Shown piece after piece: positions 53,234 to 64,000 of a stretch of 64,000 nucleotides of DNA. The position numbers were made by a program, and so were the translations under genes. The notes under the pieces are model-generated. The model searched no databases and was not told the DNA's origin. It saw nothing but the letters and a program-made list of their open reading frames with translations. Numbering within the stretch: the first letter of the stretch is position 1; every line of letters begins with the position of its first letter. Source of the stretch: Brachionus rotundiformis. Lineage: Eukaryota; Rotifera; Eurotatoria; Ploima; Brachionidae. The stretch is taken from NCBI GenBank assembly GCA_016802295.1, contig JAESIW010000031.1, positions 151,198 through 215,197 on the forward strand, written 5' to 3'.

Positions 53234-56200
53234 ATGTTTGAATCCCAGAGTTTATTTAAAGCAATTGATTGTCCCTTTTTGAACTCGAATTGTGAGCGCA
53301 TTTACTGTCCCTTTCGCCATATAGTACAAAAGGATTCATGTCCGGCTCCATCAACGTCCCAGTCCCAGCAAAGCGTAGATTCCAAATCTACCAAAGAACT
53401 ACCCAATGCTCTAGAAAATCTTTCCAATGCCTTGCAGACCATTCAAGACCTGATAAACACAAAAAAAGACCCCATTGCAGTCGAATCGGAGAGCTTTAGT
53501 TCAACCATAGTTAACCAATTAAATAACTTGTCAAGTGCTATTTTGTCCACAGTACCAGATGAAGGCAAAAAAAACCCACTCACTGGCTCAGCTTTGAGTG
53601 CCCATCTAAAAAAACAGCAAGCTGCTGCCCCGGCCTATAACCCAACTCCTTTAAGCCAATTAAAGAAACAACGTCAGCAGGAATTGAGCCAAACAGACAA
53701 AAATTCAAATAAAAGAAAAGATCAGCCAGCCGTCACGGATGTGACCAAAAAATTGAAAACAGAAGAAAAAAGTAGCAGTCCAGTCAAGGCTCAGGAGGCA
53801 AAAAAATGTGATCTATTAACATTTTCGAAGCTAAGCTTGAGCCAACAGGTTTTAAAACGATATGAAATGATGAATAAGCAACCACCGACATTGGCAGCAG
53901 TAAATCAATCCAAACTTAAAAAAAAACCAGAAGGATCCAATGCGGAAAAAAATCCTAGTCAATCAAATGTTCCACAGCTAATACTGGACACAGCATCCAA
54001 TGCCACCTTGAAAGTACCCCTAGTTATCAGACAAAAATATTTAAAAATTATATTCGATAATTGTAAATTAATTTACCAACCAATTGAGCTAGCTTGTCAA
54101 AAAGCTGCCCAGGATGAGAAGTCCATTTATGATAGGTCCAAAAATAAGCAAATTTACATAAATTTGACCGCTGTTCTTATCAAACAATTACGAAGTGAAC
54201 AAAGCCAGCTTCAAAAAAATTGCTCACCAAATGCAACCACTAGTAAAGCAAACTCAAAACCACAAGATAAATCGACTTATTCTCATGAAGCTTTGCTTAA
54301 TGGACCAAAGATAAATAAAGTTAGTTATTCAATAAATAAAGCCAAAAATCTTGAATACAAGGATTTATCTCGTAAGTTAATGAATTTTTATTTAATAACA
54401 TCAATTCAAATATTTGTGATATTTGTAAATTTTGTTCATAATTTATACTAAAATAAAAAATAATCTATCAATCATAAAAAAGCAAAATATTTAGCATATA
54501 AGATTTTTATATTATCTTGTTTTATCACTTTATTAAAAGCTTGTTTGTTGTTTTTTCTCTAAATATAAAAAAATTTAGATGAAATAAACAAACATTTATT
54601 GATTTTTAAGATTTTTAAGAATTTTTTTTTACTAAAAATTTAAATCTTATTCTATTAAAAAGAGTCTTAATATGTTTTGATAGGTTTTAATATGAATTTA
54701 ACAATATCATTGTTTATTTAATTAAAGGATAAATCAAAAGTTCATAATATTATCAGTTCATAGCTAAATTTAGTATTTAAAAATAGTTAAAAAAATTAAG
54801 CATTTTTGTTCACCAAAATTGGTCATTTTATAATCAATAATTTAAACAATTCTAAATAGGACTTATTTATTTCTTGTTATTTTTTTCTCTTTTTATCAAT
54901 GAGATTTTTAATTGAAAACCAAATTTAGAAAAATTTTAAATCAGTCATTAAATTAAATGAGATTTAAATAAAAATTCTTGAAATTTAGACTAAATTTGTC
55001 AAATTGAATGCTCAAATTAGCCAAGAGACTGTAATGAGATTAGAATTTTTTTTAGATTAGCAAAACTAGGCTAAAATTTAAAAAAATTTTGAAATATTTC
55101 ACTTAATTATGAAATTTTTCCAGATTAAACTTGCCAAGCTATTTATCTATAATTAAAAGCCTCTTTTTTTAAAATAGACTATATTCTATTTAATTGACAA
55201 GAACTTATCTGGTTAAAAATGACCATTTTCCGCGGAATTGTAAGCTCTTCAAAATTTTGCACAAAATTTACCTAGAGACACGCATGCGTACACCCTGATT
55301 ATATATCCAATCCTCTGGTAAACAATTCTAAATTTAGCCACTCTCATTTTCTTGTGTATATTCATTCACGAGCTCTTAATTCATTTACACATTTCTTGGT
55401 ATAAATACAACTCTATCATAATATTTACTAATTTTTGAAATAATGAAAATATTTGAATTTTAACAAATATAATAAAATAAAAACAATTAACTTAATGAAT
55501 TACTATCTAGCAACTCAGCTGTATCAAATGTTCTATCAGTACATTTTGACTGATAAACAATTGGATGAGAACTCATTTCCAAAGTGGATAGACAATCAGA
55601 AACTAGCCTTTTTGCCTAACTTTAATTCTTCGATAAAAAACTCAACCGAAAAGCAGATAAAGTCTTGTGGAGAGTTGGACTCGAAATTGATGACCAAAAC
55701 ATGCAAACGCTGCAGTGGCAATTTTTATCTCAACTCGCAAGACTTGTCCTATTATGATGGCAACAGTGAGTGTGTTTTCCATTGGGGAAAACTGCGCAGT
55801 ATCCGCGTCAACAAGTCTATGGAACAAAAGTACTCATGCTGCTCGAATGGACCAAATAGTCCAGGGTGCGAAGAAGGCAAGCATGTGTATGATGGAGACT
55901 ATGATGGTCATGGCAAAGGAACTGATTTAATGGGATATGTTGAGACCCAGAGTCCAAAAAGCCCTCTCGAGCTCCTTAACTCAAAGTCGTCTAAAAACAT
56001 ATTCGCCCTTGACTGTGAAATGTGCTACACAACCAGGGGTCTAGAGCTTACCAGAGTCAGTGTGGTCGATTTGAATTGTAAGACTATTTACGAGTCACTA
56101 GTCAAGCCCGAGGCCCAGATACTTGACTATAACACTCGATGGAGCGGCTTAACTGAGTCGTCGCTTAAAAATTGTCACAAAAATATCCAACAGGTCCAGA

Positions 56201-56739
56201 GCGAACTTCTAAGACTAGTTAATAAGGACACTATATTGATAGGTCATAGTTTGGACAGTGATTTCAAAGCGTTGAAGTTGGTGCACAGAAATGTGATTGA
56301 CACATCAGTGGTGTTTCCGCACAAGCTAGGCGCTCCGTTCAAACGAGCGCTGCGAAATTTGATGTTTGAATTCTTGCAGCGGACAATTCAAGAGGACTCG
56401 GAAGGACACGACTCACATGAAGATGCTACATCATGCATTCATCTAATGATTTGGAAAATAAACGAAGACCTTAAGTCAAATAAAAAGCAACCCGATTTTT
56501 TAAAACAAAACCAATCAGTGGTTCAAACTCAATCTTCTTACATTTCTGGCACAGTCAAGTCAGCAAATGTCAAGTCGCCAGGTAAGCTTAGTCAATCGGA
56601 GGCTGTTCTTCTTAATCAGGTAAAGGCGAAAATAGCTGATGGGCAATATGTGCGCCAAAGTCAAAAAGCCTATACTCAAATGACCGGTATGGTCGGTTCC
56701 AAAACACCACAAAGTGTTAAAATCAATTCTAATAGTTAA
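53234..56739 (+). CDS. REXO1: RNA exonuclease 1 homologue
   Basis: Two exons, 53234-54371 and 55511-56739, joined over an 1139-nt intron with GTAAGT donor; 788 residues. REXO1 is a nuclear DEDDh 3'-5' exonuclease that binds elongin A. N-terminus: FKAIDCPFLNS, ERIYCPFRH, a CCCH-like finger as in REXO1. Middle: disordered, Lys/Gln/Ser-rich, then VPLVIRQKYLKIIFDNC and EKSIYDRSKNKQIYIN, the conserved pre-catalytic domain. C-terminus: a Cys-rich zinc region (CKRCSGNFYL, ECVFHWGKLR) and exonuclease motifs ALDCEMCYTTRGLELTRVSV (D, E), GHSLDSDFKAL (D) and HDSHEDATSC (H, D), all present. Reading it as two genes is possible because exon 2 has its own upstream in-frame ATG (55494), but the spliced product matches the family end to end. 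Confidence 0.93.
55400..55407 (+). promoter_or_regulatory. TATA-like box inside the REXO1 intron
   Basis: TATAAATA in the long intron, about 94 nt before an in-frame ATG (55494) that would give an exonuclease-domain-only protein. A five-codon upstream ORF (55443) lies between. Possible internal promoter; AT-rich DNA makes chance matches common. Confidence 0.25.
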
Positions 56740-57370
56740 TTTTTTATTTTTTGTAAAAAATAAACTTAAAAAACTCTACAATTAATTCTTTTACTAGACA
56801 TTTTTAAGCGTAATTATTTGACTCTTAATAGATTTATCTAGCCGTTTTTATCTTAACATCATGTAAATTAATCGAGCTGTCTATGGTCTTGTTTTTTTCT
56901 CTTATTTTGAGCAGCGATTAAATGCTTAATTAATTTTTAAATAAATTAAAATAAAATCTTAAAATATCTTTTTTATTAATTAATAAATAAATGAAACATT
57001 AAAAAGAAAATTAAAAAAAATAATAAAAAAAAATATTGGTAAATTTTGTTTTATTAAACATTAAATTAAATTTTTATTAGACAAAATTTATCTATTACAT
57101 TAATTAAAGTATCAAATTAATTATGAGAAAATTTTTAATGTTAAATTTTATTAAACATGTTGATTTATTAAATGAAAAAAAATCAAAATAAAGCTTACAT
57201 AATAAATATTTAAAAATTTTTAAATCCTCTATATCTAGTTGTTGCTATAGAAACATCAAATTTTGTATATAACTAATAAAATTAAGTTTAGTTAAATATT
57301 ATAATTTGGTTTAAACTATTTTATAACTATCAAGCATTCATACTCATTAAGCTTCGATTAATTTGAATAA
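56740..57370. other. Intergenic, contains an X-box
   Basis: AT-rich spacer after REXO1. Its only clear feature is the RFX X-box at 57241-57254, 117 bp before the next gene. Confidence 0.55.
57241..57254. promoter_or_regulatory. RFX X-box
   Basis: GTTGCTATAGAAAC fits the 14-bp X-box consensus RYYNYY-AT-RRNRAC at every position and is a near-palindrome. Its place, 117 bp upstream of the start codon, is typical for RFX-driven ciliary genes. Confidence 0.6.
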
Positions 57371-58674
57371 ATGGAAAACACACTGACTCAAGATCGTGGT
57401 CAAAATTTGTTTACCACAAGCACTCATACAGCTCATCATTGGAGGCCAGGATACTATTTTCCATCAACAAATTTTAAAGTAATGTCCAAAAAACCATTTT
57501 AAATTATTCTTCAATATACATTTTAATTAGCCGGTCGTTTATGATCCCATTCCACAAGCCTTGAATGTAAAGGACGAGATTCTGCCTGAAATTCATTTTC
57601 AGACTACCAACAAAGTGCTCCATGACAACAAATTTCCCAATCAAGATCTTTACAATGACCCAGTCTCGCTTAGACATGGCAAGCCTTTGCCCAGCTACAA
57701 AGTCAATTACATGTATGAAGTTGTCGATAAGGTAATTATTTTCTAATTAATTAAGAATAATGCTTGGAAAAATTAATTTTTCAATGAAAAGCTCAATGCC
57801 AAACCAAGACGACCTTTGACCATGGCATTTCAAAAGAGCGAGTACAAGGAGCATTACGAACCAACTGAAGATGAGCTAACCTATCTCATGGACAGACCAA
57901 TTCATCCAAAAAATTATCTTTTTGACGATGAAGTTAATCTTAAACTAACTGAAGTACTATTTTGATTTTATTTAAAATTTAAAAAGTATTTTAATAATTT
58001 AAAAGAAATACTATGACGGAAATGTTCCTTCGGATGTACCACCAAGTCGACCAATTGATCCATCACATGTCGGAGTTCTTAATTTACTCGATCCTTACAT
58101 GAGCACTTACAATAAGGAACATAAAAAATGGAAAAAGTAGAAATTATATTATTTTTCTTTTTCTAAAAATTTATCTTAACTTTTAAATACAGAGAAGAAT
58201 GGAATGGTATTGCCAAAAAAGATCCAATTACTATTTATAATGGCGAGCATATTAAGAATGTGTCAAATGTTTTACCAGAGTCAAAAGCAATGAAAGATGA
58301 TATTTGGTTTAAAACAGAAGCAAAGGGACGCCAGGTTCATTGTCCACCAAAACCAGTTCCAAACAGGTAAAAAATGCAAAATTATTTTCTAGTTCAAGAA
58401 ATAAAATTTTGATTAAGTGGATTGACCACGGAATTCAGAGATATGTTTTTGATACCAAGTGATGTTAAAACGAAGCAAACCAAGCTTTGTCCAATTGATA
58501 ATCCGTTTTTGCAACCAAGTATTCAAAATTTGAAGATAATTTTAAATGTAAATCACAATTTTAAATCTTGTTTTAGATCATTCGAGTAAAAGTGTTTTTG
58601 CATCACCTGAAATGTACAAATCAGAGTATACTAATATCGGAAAGGGAAAGCTGCCAATTAATCAGTCTAATTAG
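57371..58674 (+). CDS. Probable axonemal (microtubule-associated) protein, unrecognised
   Basis: Seven exons: 57371-57478, 57531-57731, 57792-57953, 58006-58136, 58193-58366, 58418-58518, 58577-58674; 324 residues, all introns 50-60 nt. The protein is Pro/Tyr-rich with no long helix or hydrophobic segment and with spaced short motifs such as THTAHHWRPGYYF, LTMAFQKSEYKEHY, DPYMSTYNKEHKKW, GLTTEFRDMFLIPS and SPEMYKSEYTNIG. This style (Ser/Thr-x-Phe/Tyr-x-x-x-Phe/Tyr units) is seen in microtubule inner proteins and SAXO/PPP1R32-type axonemal stabilisers. I cannot name an orthologue. The X-box in its promoter independently supports a ciliary role. Confidence 0.8.
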
Positions 58675-59505
58675 AATTTAATTTAAAAAATGTATTTGTA
58701 ATAAAATGAAACAAAAAATAAAATATCCATAATTTTGAAATCTTTTAATTTCATTTAACTTAGATGAAATTAAATTTTAATTGAAATAAAATATTTTTTG
58801 ATCTATGTTTGTTAATAATTAAGAATTCTTTCAAAGTCTAAAACTATTTTTAAAATTAAAAGTTATATTGATAATGAAGTGAAAAATTAAAAACCAAAAA
58901 GCGCTATATCAATTTATTTAAATCATAATTGTTAAAAACTTTATTTTATATGCCTCCAAATTAAAGTTAAAAAATACTCTAACACCGTTTTTAATAAAAA
59001 TTTTTGACTAATTAATTTAATAAAGATCAAATGGTCATCGTTTTATATTTTTTTAAAAACATTTTTAAAAAAATTTTTCAATGAGATAACGAAGGTGAAT
59101 CTTATCTGCTACTAAGTTTTAAAATTAGTATAAACTGAAATAATTTTGATCAATTTGCATCAAATATTAATAAAATAGTAATCTAAATAAGAATTATTTA
59201 ATTTATAAGTTTAGATTAAATGAATTGATTAAAAAAATCGCCCAAGAATTTAAATTGATAAATTTAATTAATGCTAATATAAAAAAAAGTGAAGAGAGTA
59301 AATTTATCGATTAATACAAAAATTTATTATCCTTTTTCTAAATTTTAAATAATGTTGATAATTATTATTTTTCTTGGCATATTAAACCTACTGGTTTGGT
59401 AACTTGTTCGACATTGGTAAAAATTTATTTAAAAATAAAAAAAAAGGATAAATGTCTATTTTTATAAATAAATTATGCTAGACTTTTGTAAAAAAAATAT
59501 TTTTT
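58675..59505. other. Intergenic, upstream of HSP90
   Basis: AT-rich; no gene seen. Leads into the HSP90 promoter. Confidence 0.5.
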
Positions 59506-59657
59506 TTCTAGAAAAAGAACATTCTTACAATTCTATAATATTCATTCACAAGGCGAAATTTCTAGATTAATAAAAATTACTTTAATATACTCACTATAAA
59601 GAGGAAAAGTTGAACAATTAGTCGAAATTTCGCTTAATTTCTATTTCTCGAATTTTC
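59506..59657 (+). promoter_or_regulatory. Heat-shock element cluster of HSP90
   Basis: Inverted nGAAn units at 59506-59524 (TTCTAGAA, GAACATTC), 59555-59567 (GAAATTTCTAGAT), 59624-59631 (GAAATTTC) and a perfect three-unit element TTCTCGAATTTTC at 59645-59657. These are HSF1-binding sites, just upstream of the TATA box. Confidence 0.8.
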
Positions 59658-59665
59658 CAAAACAC

Positions 59666-59677
59666 TATAAATATAAA
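59666..59677 (+). promoter_or_regulatory. TATA box of HSP90
   Basis: TATAAATATAAA, 9 bp after the last heat-shock element and 94 bp before the start codon. Confidence 0.7.
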
Positions 59678-59770
59678 ACCATGAGCCAAAGAAATTTAAA
59701 ATTTAAATTAGTTCAACCAAATCAAAAAAGTTTAGCTTTACCAAACTAATTTATAAAAAGAGAGCCAAAT

Positions 59771-61939
59771 ATGTCAACTGAAGTTCAACAACAACAGCAT
59801 CAGGAAGGTGAAGTTGAAACCTTTGCTTTCCAAGCTGAAATAGCTCAATTGATGAGCTTGATCATCAACACTTTCTATTCGAACAAGGAAATATTCCTTA
59901 GAGAATTGATCTCAAATTCATCGGATGCATTGGACAAGATTCGCTACGAGTCATTGACCGATCCGCACAAGCTTGATAGTGGCAAAGAATTGTACATCAA
60001 AATCATCCCGGACAAAGCCAACAACACGTTGACCATTATCGATACTGGTATTGGCATGACCAAGGCTGATTTGGTGAACAATCTTGGTACAATTGCGAGA
60101 TCGGGCACAAAAGCCTTTATGGAAGCCTTGCAGGCTGGTGCTGACATTTCCATGATTGGTCAATTTGGTGTCGGTTTCTATTCGGCCTATTTGGTCGCAG
60201 ACAGGGTAACTGTCACCACCAAGCACAATGATGACGAACAATACACATGGGAATCTTCTGCTGGCGGCAGCTTCACTGTGAAACTTGACAATTCGGAACC
60301 ACTTGGACGCGGAACCAAAATTGTTCTCCACATGAAGGAAGATCAGGCCGAGTACAATGACGAGAAGAAAATAAAAGAAATTGTCAAAAAGCATTCTCAA
60401 TTTATTGGCTATCCAATCAAGTTGTTGGTTGAAAAAGAAAGAGATAAGGAAATAAGTGACGATGAGGCTGAGGAAGAGAAAAAAGAGGAAAAGGAAATGG
60501 AAGAAGAGAAGCCAAAGGTTGAGGAAATCGAAGAGGGCTCGGACAAAGAAGACGAAGGAGATAAGGACAAAAAAAAGAAGAAGAAAATTAAGGAAAAGTA
60601 CAAAGAGGAAGAGGAGTTGAACAAAACAAAGCCTTTGTGGACCAGAAATCCCGAGGACATATCTCAAGCTGAATATGGCGAATTCTACAAATCGCTAACC
60701 AATGACTGGGAGGATCATTTGGCAGTCAAGCACTTTTCAGTTGAGGGTCAGCTGGAATTCAGAGCTTTGCTTTTTATTCCCAAGCGAGCTCCATTTGATC
60801 TATTCGAAAATAAAAAGCAAAAAAATGCCATCAAGCTCTACGTGAGACGTGTGTTTATAATGGAGAATTGCGAAGAGCTCATGCCAGATTATTTGAACTT
60901 CATAAAAGGTGTAGTCGACTCTGAAGACTTGCCATTGAACATTTCTAGAGAAATGCTTCAGCAGTCCAAAATTTTGAAAGTAATACGCAAAAATTTGGTC
61001 AAAAAATGTTTGGAGTTGATTGAAGAAATAACCGAGGATAAGGAAAATTATAAAAAATTCTATGAACAATTTGGCAAAAACATCAAGCTTGGTATTCATG
61101 AGGATTCTACAAATCGTAAAAAGTTGTCCGATTTTCTTCGATTTTACACAAGTTCTTCGGGTGATGAAATGTCCAGTTTGAAGGACTATGTGTCAAGAAT
61201 GAAAGAAAACCAAAAAGACATTTACTATATTACTGGTGAGAGCAAGGAAGTGGTAGCTTCGAGTGCATTTGTTGAAAAAGTTAGAAAGCGCGGATTCGAA
61301 GTTGTCTACATGACTGAGCCAATAGATGAATATTGTGTGCAACAATTGAAAGAATATGATGGAAAGAAATTGGTTTCAGTGACCAAGGAAGGCTTAGAGT
61401 TGCCAGAAGACGAAGAAGAGAAGAAGAAACGCGAGTCTGATGCAGAAAAATACGAAAATTTGTGCAAAGTGATGAAGGATATTTTGGATAAAAAGGTAGA
61501 AAAAGTGACCATTTCGAATCGATTGGTCTCATCGCCATGTTGCATTGTGACCAGTCAATATGGATGGTCGGCTAATATGGAGCGTATTATGAAAGCCCAA
61601 GCTCTTAGAGACACAAGTACTATGGGATACATGGCTGCTAAAAAACACTTGGAAATCAACCCTGACCATTCGATTATCAAGTCTTTGAAGTCCAAAGTTG
61701 ATGTGGACAAAAATGATAAATCTGTCAAGGATTTGGTCAATTTGCTTTTTGAGACTTCACTTCTTTCGTCAGGCTTTTCATTAGATAATCCACAAACTCA
61801 TGCAGAGAGAATTTTTAGAATGATTAAAATGGGTTTGGGAATCGATGAAGAAGAAGGCGAACAAGTTGTTGAGGAAGTCAAGTCGGCGGAGGATATTCCA
61901 CCACTTGAAGAAGCGTCAAGAATGGAGGAAGTTGATTAA
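59771..61939 (+). CDS. HSP90: Cytosolic heat-shock protein 90
   Basis: Intronless, 722 residues, complete. An ATP-dependent dimeric chaperone of kinases, receptors and other clients. N-terminal ATPase: ETFAFQAEIAQLMSLIINTF, NKEIFLRELISNSSDALDKI, DTGIGMTKADLVNNLG and GQFGVGFYSAYLVAD. Then a charged linker (about residues 225-285, Glu/Lys runs), the middle domain (PLWTRNPEDI, LPLNISREMLQQ) and the dimerisation domain. It ends MEEVD, the TPR-cochaperone tail of cytosolic forms. Lack of introns together with strong heat-shock elements fits an inducible gene that avoids splicing during stress. Confidence 0.99.
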   Translation: MSTEVQQQQHQEGEVETFAFQAEIAQLMSLIINTFYSNKEIFLRELISNSSDALDKIRYESLTDPHKLDSGKELYIKIIPDKANNTLTIIDTGIGMTKADLVNNLGTIARSGTKAFMEALQAGADISMIGQFGVGFYSAYLVADRVTVTTKHNDDEQYTWESSAGGSFTVKLDNSEPLGRGTKIVLHMKEDQAEYNDEKKIKEIVKKHSQFIGYPIKLLVEKERDKEISDDEAEEEKKEEKEMEEEKPKVEEIEEGSDKEDEGDKDKKKKKKIKEKYKEEEELNKTKPLWTRNPEDISQAEYGEFYKSLTNDWEDHLAVKHFSVEGQLEFRALLFIPKRAPFDLFENKKQKNAIKLYVRRVFIMENCEELMPDYLNFIKGVVDSEDLPLNISREMLQQSKILKVIRKNLVKKCLELIEEITEDKENYKKFYEQFGKNIKLGIHEDSTNRKKLSDFLRFYTSSSGDEMSSLKDYVSRMKENQKDIYYITGESKEVVASSAFVEKVRKRGFEVVYMTEPIDEYCVQQLKEYDGKKLVSVTKEGLELPEDEEEKKKRESDAEKYENLCKVMKDILDKKVEKVTISNRLVSSPCCIVTSQYGWSANMERIMKAQALRDTSTMGYMAAKKHLEINPDHSIIKSLKSKVDVDKNDKSVKDLVNLLFETSLLSSGFSLDNPQTHAERIFRMIKMGLGIDEEEGEQVVEEVKSAEDIPPLEEASRMEEVD

Positions 61940-63040
61940 AAAGTTAATAGATTTTTAAATTTCATTTAAAATGAGATTTGAAGGTTAAAAAATTGTCCAT
62001 TTTGTCTATTTATTTTATTAATTTATAAATATAATAGAATTTTTTTATAATAAAAATAAATAAGACTCGTCAAATTGTATTTTATTTATTTATTTAGAAA
62101 AATATTATTTTATTTGACAATTTAAGGTAAATAAGATTTTTATTTTTATAAATAAGAGTAGTTGTTAAGAGGTTTGGTAAAATTTGGTACAATAGAACAG
62201 AAGAAAATGTTAAAAAATCTTAAACTTTATTTCTAAAAATTAAAAACTGGTTTTTTAAATTGAACATTTTACATCATAAGTTGCTGAATTTTTTACAACA
62301 TTTGCAAATTCAGCAGAAACTAAATTTTAGTGATTTTACACATCAATTGAAGACTTTGACATCTACTGTTACACTTGAAGAGCCATTTTTCATCTTTTTA
62401 GAAAAACTTACCTGTTTAGAGGTTTATTTTTTCCTTTATACTTTTTAATAATGATTTATTTTATTCAATAAAGTTTATTTTTGATTTTGTCATATAATTA
62501 GAAAAGAATGGTTTATCTGAAATATAGAAAATTATTTTTTTTTAAATTTAATTTTGTTCTTATTTGATAATTAGATAAATAAATAAAGCTCAACACAATC
62601 AATATAATATTTCATTGAAATATCAGAAAAGTTTATTATTCATTTATTCTTACAATAGCATAAAATCGTATCTCCGAGGCGATTTTTTTATTAAATTAAA
62701 TTAGAAAAAATTGTCTCTTATTTAAATTTTTTTCACATACTGGTTTTTACCAATGTCACTGACAGTACGTCAAAATGTTAAAAGTAAAAAATATAAAAAT
62801 TATTTTTCGCTAAAGCGAACTAAATTTTATTCTTTAAATTGTTGAGATAAATGAACAAATAAAAAAAATTCAATCAAATTTTCTCTAAGAAATTCAAACA
62901 AAATAATGACATTAACCTGTAACTATCATAGACTTAAATTATCTAAATTTAATTACACGATCATTTAAAAAAAATATTGTACAATTTTAAAAAAAGATGT
63001 AACTTTATAAAAGTAAAAATCATTCTCATATGAGTCTAAA
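61940..63040. other. Convergent 3' spacer
   Basis: AT-rich sequence between the 3' ends of HSP90 (+) and the Shisa-like gene (-). HSP90 poly(A) signals lie near 62050. An open frame at 62260-62448 has no ATG and no recognisable similarity. Nothing else seen. Confidence 0.5.
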
Positions 63041-63545
63041 TTAATGGCTCACAATTGAGTACTTTCTGGAGCCACAGCAGCATCGGGCGCATCCAAAAAA
63101 GCAGCAAATAAGTGAAATTAAAATACTGAGTAAAGAACTAATAAGAAGTACAGCAACAACGAAGATTATGATATTAATTGCTCTTGGTTGATCAATTGTA
63201 TCCTTGAAGTTTTCCCAATTATCACTTAAATAAAATTTTGTTAGCTCTGGAACTCAGATTATGGATAAAAATCTACTCATTTTTAAATATGTATTGGTAC
63301 ATATTGCAGCATGTTGTTTGGCAACAGTAGTTATCCAAGCGAAAAAACCTGTCATAACAATTATCATTCATCAAACAAATTCTTCCATTTAACTTGTCTT
63401 CAACTTTTCCTTTTATGTCTTCGCCCATTTTTTTAATGTCCTCAATAACACCTGCATTAGCATTTTGGATATTGTGCATCGTATTTACCATTAGGAATAT
63501 GAATAGGCAATTGCCTGCGCCCAACAAAAATTGACCTTTTTTCAT
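63041..63545 (-). CDS. Small Cys-rich type I membrane protein, Shisa/STMC6-like
   Basis: Two exons on the minus strand, 63545-63277 and 63224-63041, joined over a 52-nt GT-AG intron; 150 residues. Order: signal peptide (residues about 1-31, ending NANA), a short charged helix, a Cys-rich ectodomain with ICLMNDNC and NYCCQTTCCN, then a TM segment (IIIFVVAVLLISSLL and on, about residues 107-131), then a membrane-proximal cytoplasmic Cys cluster (CCFFGCARCCCGS) and a short tail ending KYSIVSH. Single TM plus paired Cys on both sides is the layout of the Shisa/CYYR1/VOPP1/WBP1 superfamily, whose members sort receptors or recruit WW-domain ligases. No PPxY motif is visible here. Assignment rests on architecture only. 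Confidence 0.8.
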
Positions 63546-64000
63546 TTTACTATTTTATCTAGAATAGAATGTAAAATTGATAATAATCAAACATGGCTGT
63601 AAGATATACTAATATCAAAAGTGCTTTTTTGTATGTAGCTTTTTAGAGTGTTGGGTATAATCGAAATCATCAAGTTAAAGAGAAATGCACATCGTTTTTA
63701 TATTTCTAATATATAATTTATGTAAATTATAAACATTAATAAACTAAATAGAAAGAGCTAAAGAACATGAAGATATTTTGATATAATAAAAGTTTTGTAT
63801 TTGTTTTTTGTCTGATTTTAAATATTCTTAGTCACGATTCATTTTAAATTTGGTTTTGGTTATTTGGAAATTGTTCAAATAACCCACCCTTGATGCAAAA
63901 TGGAAGTTAAAATTAATTTGTTCATGTTAAGCTAATTTCTTATCTATAAATATTTTCCCAATATGTTATTTTAAATATTTGCTCGAAATTAGCTTATAGC
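63546..64000. other. Upstream of Shisa-like gene, no gene seen
   Basis: AT-rich end of the window; must contain the promoter of the minus-strand gene. No coding sequence recognised. Confidence 0.5.

Noticed and set aside
55453..56739. REXO1 exon 2 as a separate gene.
   Set aside because: The split copies together match REXO1 from N-terminal finger to exonuclease domain, and the splice join is in frame; the internal-promoter idea is kept only as a finding.
59951..60667. A 238-codon minus-strand ORF opposite HSP90, plus several others opposite HSP90, TBK1 and TEKT4.
   Set aside because: Shadow frames produced by codon bias of the real gene; Phe/Leu/Ser-rich with no family features.
62260..62448. 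Open frame after HSP90.
   Set aside because: Starts without ATG and lacks similarity, splice sites or codon signal.

Overview
The window is about three-quarters A+T and carries compact eukaryotic genes. I resolved about 75 introns. Most are roughly 45-75 n long and bounded by GT-AG. The gene set is animal: BMAL1, TBK1, ERCC5, TBCEL, TIMM29, LAMTOR5, POLG2, TXNDC12, ABCD4, REXO1, cytosolic HSP90. Tektin-4 shows the animal builds motile cilia. A monogonont rotifer (AT-rich, small introns, ciliated) fits best, but this is inference; another small ciliated invertebrate cannot be excluded.

Layout. 1-7.3 kb: elongin B (-), a KDEL-ended CREC EF-hand protein (+), ZNF277 (+), tektin-4 (-). 8.4-12.8 kb: two tandem FLVCR-type 12-TM transporters with the same intron pattern. 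15.1-18.7 kb: BMAL1. 20.8-25.5 kb: PRMT6-like methyltransferase (+) and ERCC5/XPG (-), whose first intron looks like a minor-class (U12) intron. 26.4-30.3 kb: TBCEL and TIMM29. 30.5-35.2 kb: two near-identical copies of a GC-rich repeat flank a WD40-type gene, followed by a dead non-LTR retrotransposon tail. 35.35-36.9 kb: LAMTOR5, with an intact intronless POLG2 gene inside its second intron on the same strand. 37.2-41.9 kb: an unrecognised membrane protein, TXNDC12 and ABCD4. 42.5-43.8 kb: a decayed Tc1 transposon with visible terminal inverted repeats. 44.1-48.8 kb: a coiled-coil protein with a perfect 102-bp internal repeat, and TBK1 (-). 50.0-52.6 kb: two paralogous Cys/Pro-rich small proteins that also share a 3' UTR block. 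53.2-58.7 kb: REXO1 and a probable axonemal protein preceded by a consensus RFX X-box. 59.5-61.9 kb: HSP90 with heat-shock elements. 63.0-63.5 kb: a Shisa-like small membrane protein (-).

The genes do not form one pathway; this is ordinary animal gene order with housekeeping, ciliary and structural genes mixed. The least ordinary items are the POLG2-in-LAMTOR5 nesting, the AT-AA intron of ERCC5, the repeat pair bracketing the WD40 gene, and the MSCGF-type Cys/Pro-rich pair. All exon joins were made by hand from reading frame, splice sites and remembered family sequence, and every one keeps a continuous frame whose total is a multiple of three.
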